Below, piece after piece: positions 14,771 to 15,068 of a stretch of DNA of 15,068 nt. Below the pieces are notes generated by a model. That model was not told the origin of the DNA and did no database searches. It was given only the letters and a program-made list of their open reading frames with translations. This DNA comes from CAYJBP01 sp964368605. Its GTDB lineage: Bacteria; Bacillota; Dehalobacteriia; UBA4068. The stretch lies in contig CAYJBP010000055.1 in assembly GCA_964368605.1 (NCBI GenBank), positions 1 to 15,068 on the forward strand, given 5' to 3'. Numbering within the stretch: the stretch's first letter is position 1; every line of letters starts with the position of its first letter. Both the position numbers and the translations under genes were made by a program.

Positions 14771-15010
14771 ATGACAAATAGCACCAATCCAAATCAAAAT
14801 GACGAAATGGTTTTAGTCGAAATTGCACCGCAAGATATTGACTTTTTTAATAAGCTAATCGAAGGTTATGATAATTTAGCCTTAGTAACCACCATTGATG
14901 CCAAAATGGGTAAATTAGCGTTATGGGTAGCCAGGCAATCGTTAAAAGACCTGCTAGCCGTACTTAAGTGCTTGCCAATACCCATTCATTTGGTAAGCCA
15001 TAATACATAG
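14771..15010 (+). CDS. DUF4911-like small protein
   Basis: A 79-residue cytoplasmic protein. After a polar head (about 1-12) come VEIAPQDIDFFNKLIEGYDNLALVT-type features: a V-x-I-x-P-x-(D/E)-I start, an I-E-G-Y-D core near residues 30-34, and a beta-like stretch ending in a helical LKDLLAVLK tail. This pattern fits the DUF4911 family of small Firmicutes proteins of unknown function, as I remember the family. AAGGAG (14753-14758) is 12 bases before the ATG, which is long, so translation may be modest. It is read away from the phosphosignalling operon, from the promoter at 14512-14540, and ends at the terminator at 15030-15068. Confidence 0.75.
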   Translation: MTNSTNPNQNDEMVLVEIAPQDIDFFNKLIEGYDNLALVTTIDAKMGKLALWVARQSLKDLLAVLKCLPIPIHLVSHNT

Positions 15011-15029
15011 ATATACTAATTAAATAGCT

Positions 15030-15068
15030 AAAAAGAGGGCTGTCGCATTTGCGATAGCCCTCTTTTTT
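15030..15068 (+). terminator. Intrinsic terminator after the DUF4911 gene
   Basis: A 13-bp stem with one G-U pair (15034-15046 with 15051-15063), an ATTT loop and a run of at least seven T (with one C) at the window end. The run of A before the stem can pair with the T-run and make the terminator bidirectional. Confidence 0.9.

Overview
The window looks like chromosomal DNA from a low-to-moderate GC Gram-positive anaerobe, most likely of the Clostridia. Four gene families point that way: a TIGR03960-type radical SAM protein next to an RNase E/G protein, a DUF1540 mini-protein, a secreted protein with a copper-amine-oxidase-like stalk domain, and a DUF4911-type small protein. Strong AGGAGG ribosome binding sites also fit. 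The species cannot be fixed from the sequence alone.

Bases 1-654 hold no convincing gene. They contain a 272-bp nested inverted repeat (91-362) that would fold into a three-way junction, and a short perfect palindrome (393-412). Bases 655-4661 are a two-gene minus-strand operon: the radical SAM/DUF2344 fusion, then an RNase G/E-like endonuclease. The 50S protein gene rplU, which often follows this pair in Firmicutes, is not in the window. A tiny DUF1540 gene (4794-4937) points the other way and converges on a terminator shared with a large secreted multidomain surface protein (5037-7040, minus).

The centre of interest is a tightly packed seven-gene minus-strand operon (14365 down to 7264) devoted to Ser/Thr phosphosignalling. 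In transcription order it encodes a PP2C phosphatase, a zinc-knuckle FHA protein, a membrane protein with a secreted von Willebrand A domain and a cytoplasmic FHA domain, a zinc-ribbon Ser/Thr kinase with a C-terminal FHA domain, a second PP2C phosphatase, a second zinc-knuckle FHA protein, and a multi-pass membrane protein with a C-terminal FHA domain. That makes five FHA domains, one kinase and two phosphatases. The simplest reading is an envelope-to-cytoplasm system: the extracellular VWA domain senses or binds something, the kinase and phosphatases set phospho-threonine levels, and the FHA proteins read them. No secretion machine, toxin or other obvious effector lies within the window.

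The promoter regions of the seven-gene operon and of the separate secreted stalk-domain protein both carry a nearly identical 29-bp box with three TTCACA/TTGTAA-like units at 10-11 bp spacing. The box sits at the same distance from a candidate -10 hexamer in both places. This resembles an OmpR/PhoB-family response-regulator site and suggests that the surface protein and the phosphosignalling operon form one regulon.

Bases 14366-14770, between the operon and the plus-strand DUF4911 gene, are dense in signals: the tandem box, a sigma-A-like promoter facing right, a predicted branched RNA and a possible 24-codon leader ORF with an excellent Shine-Dalgarno site. The window closes with a strong terminator.
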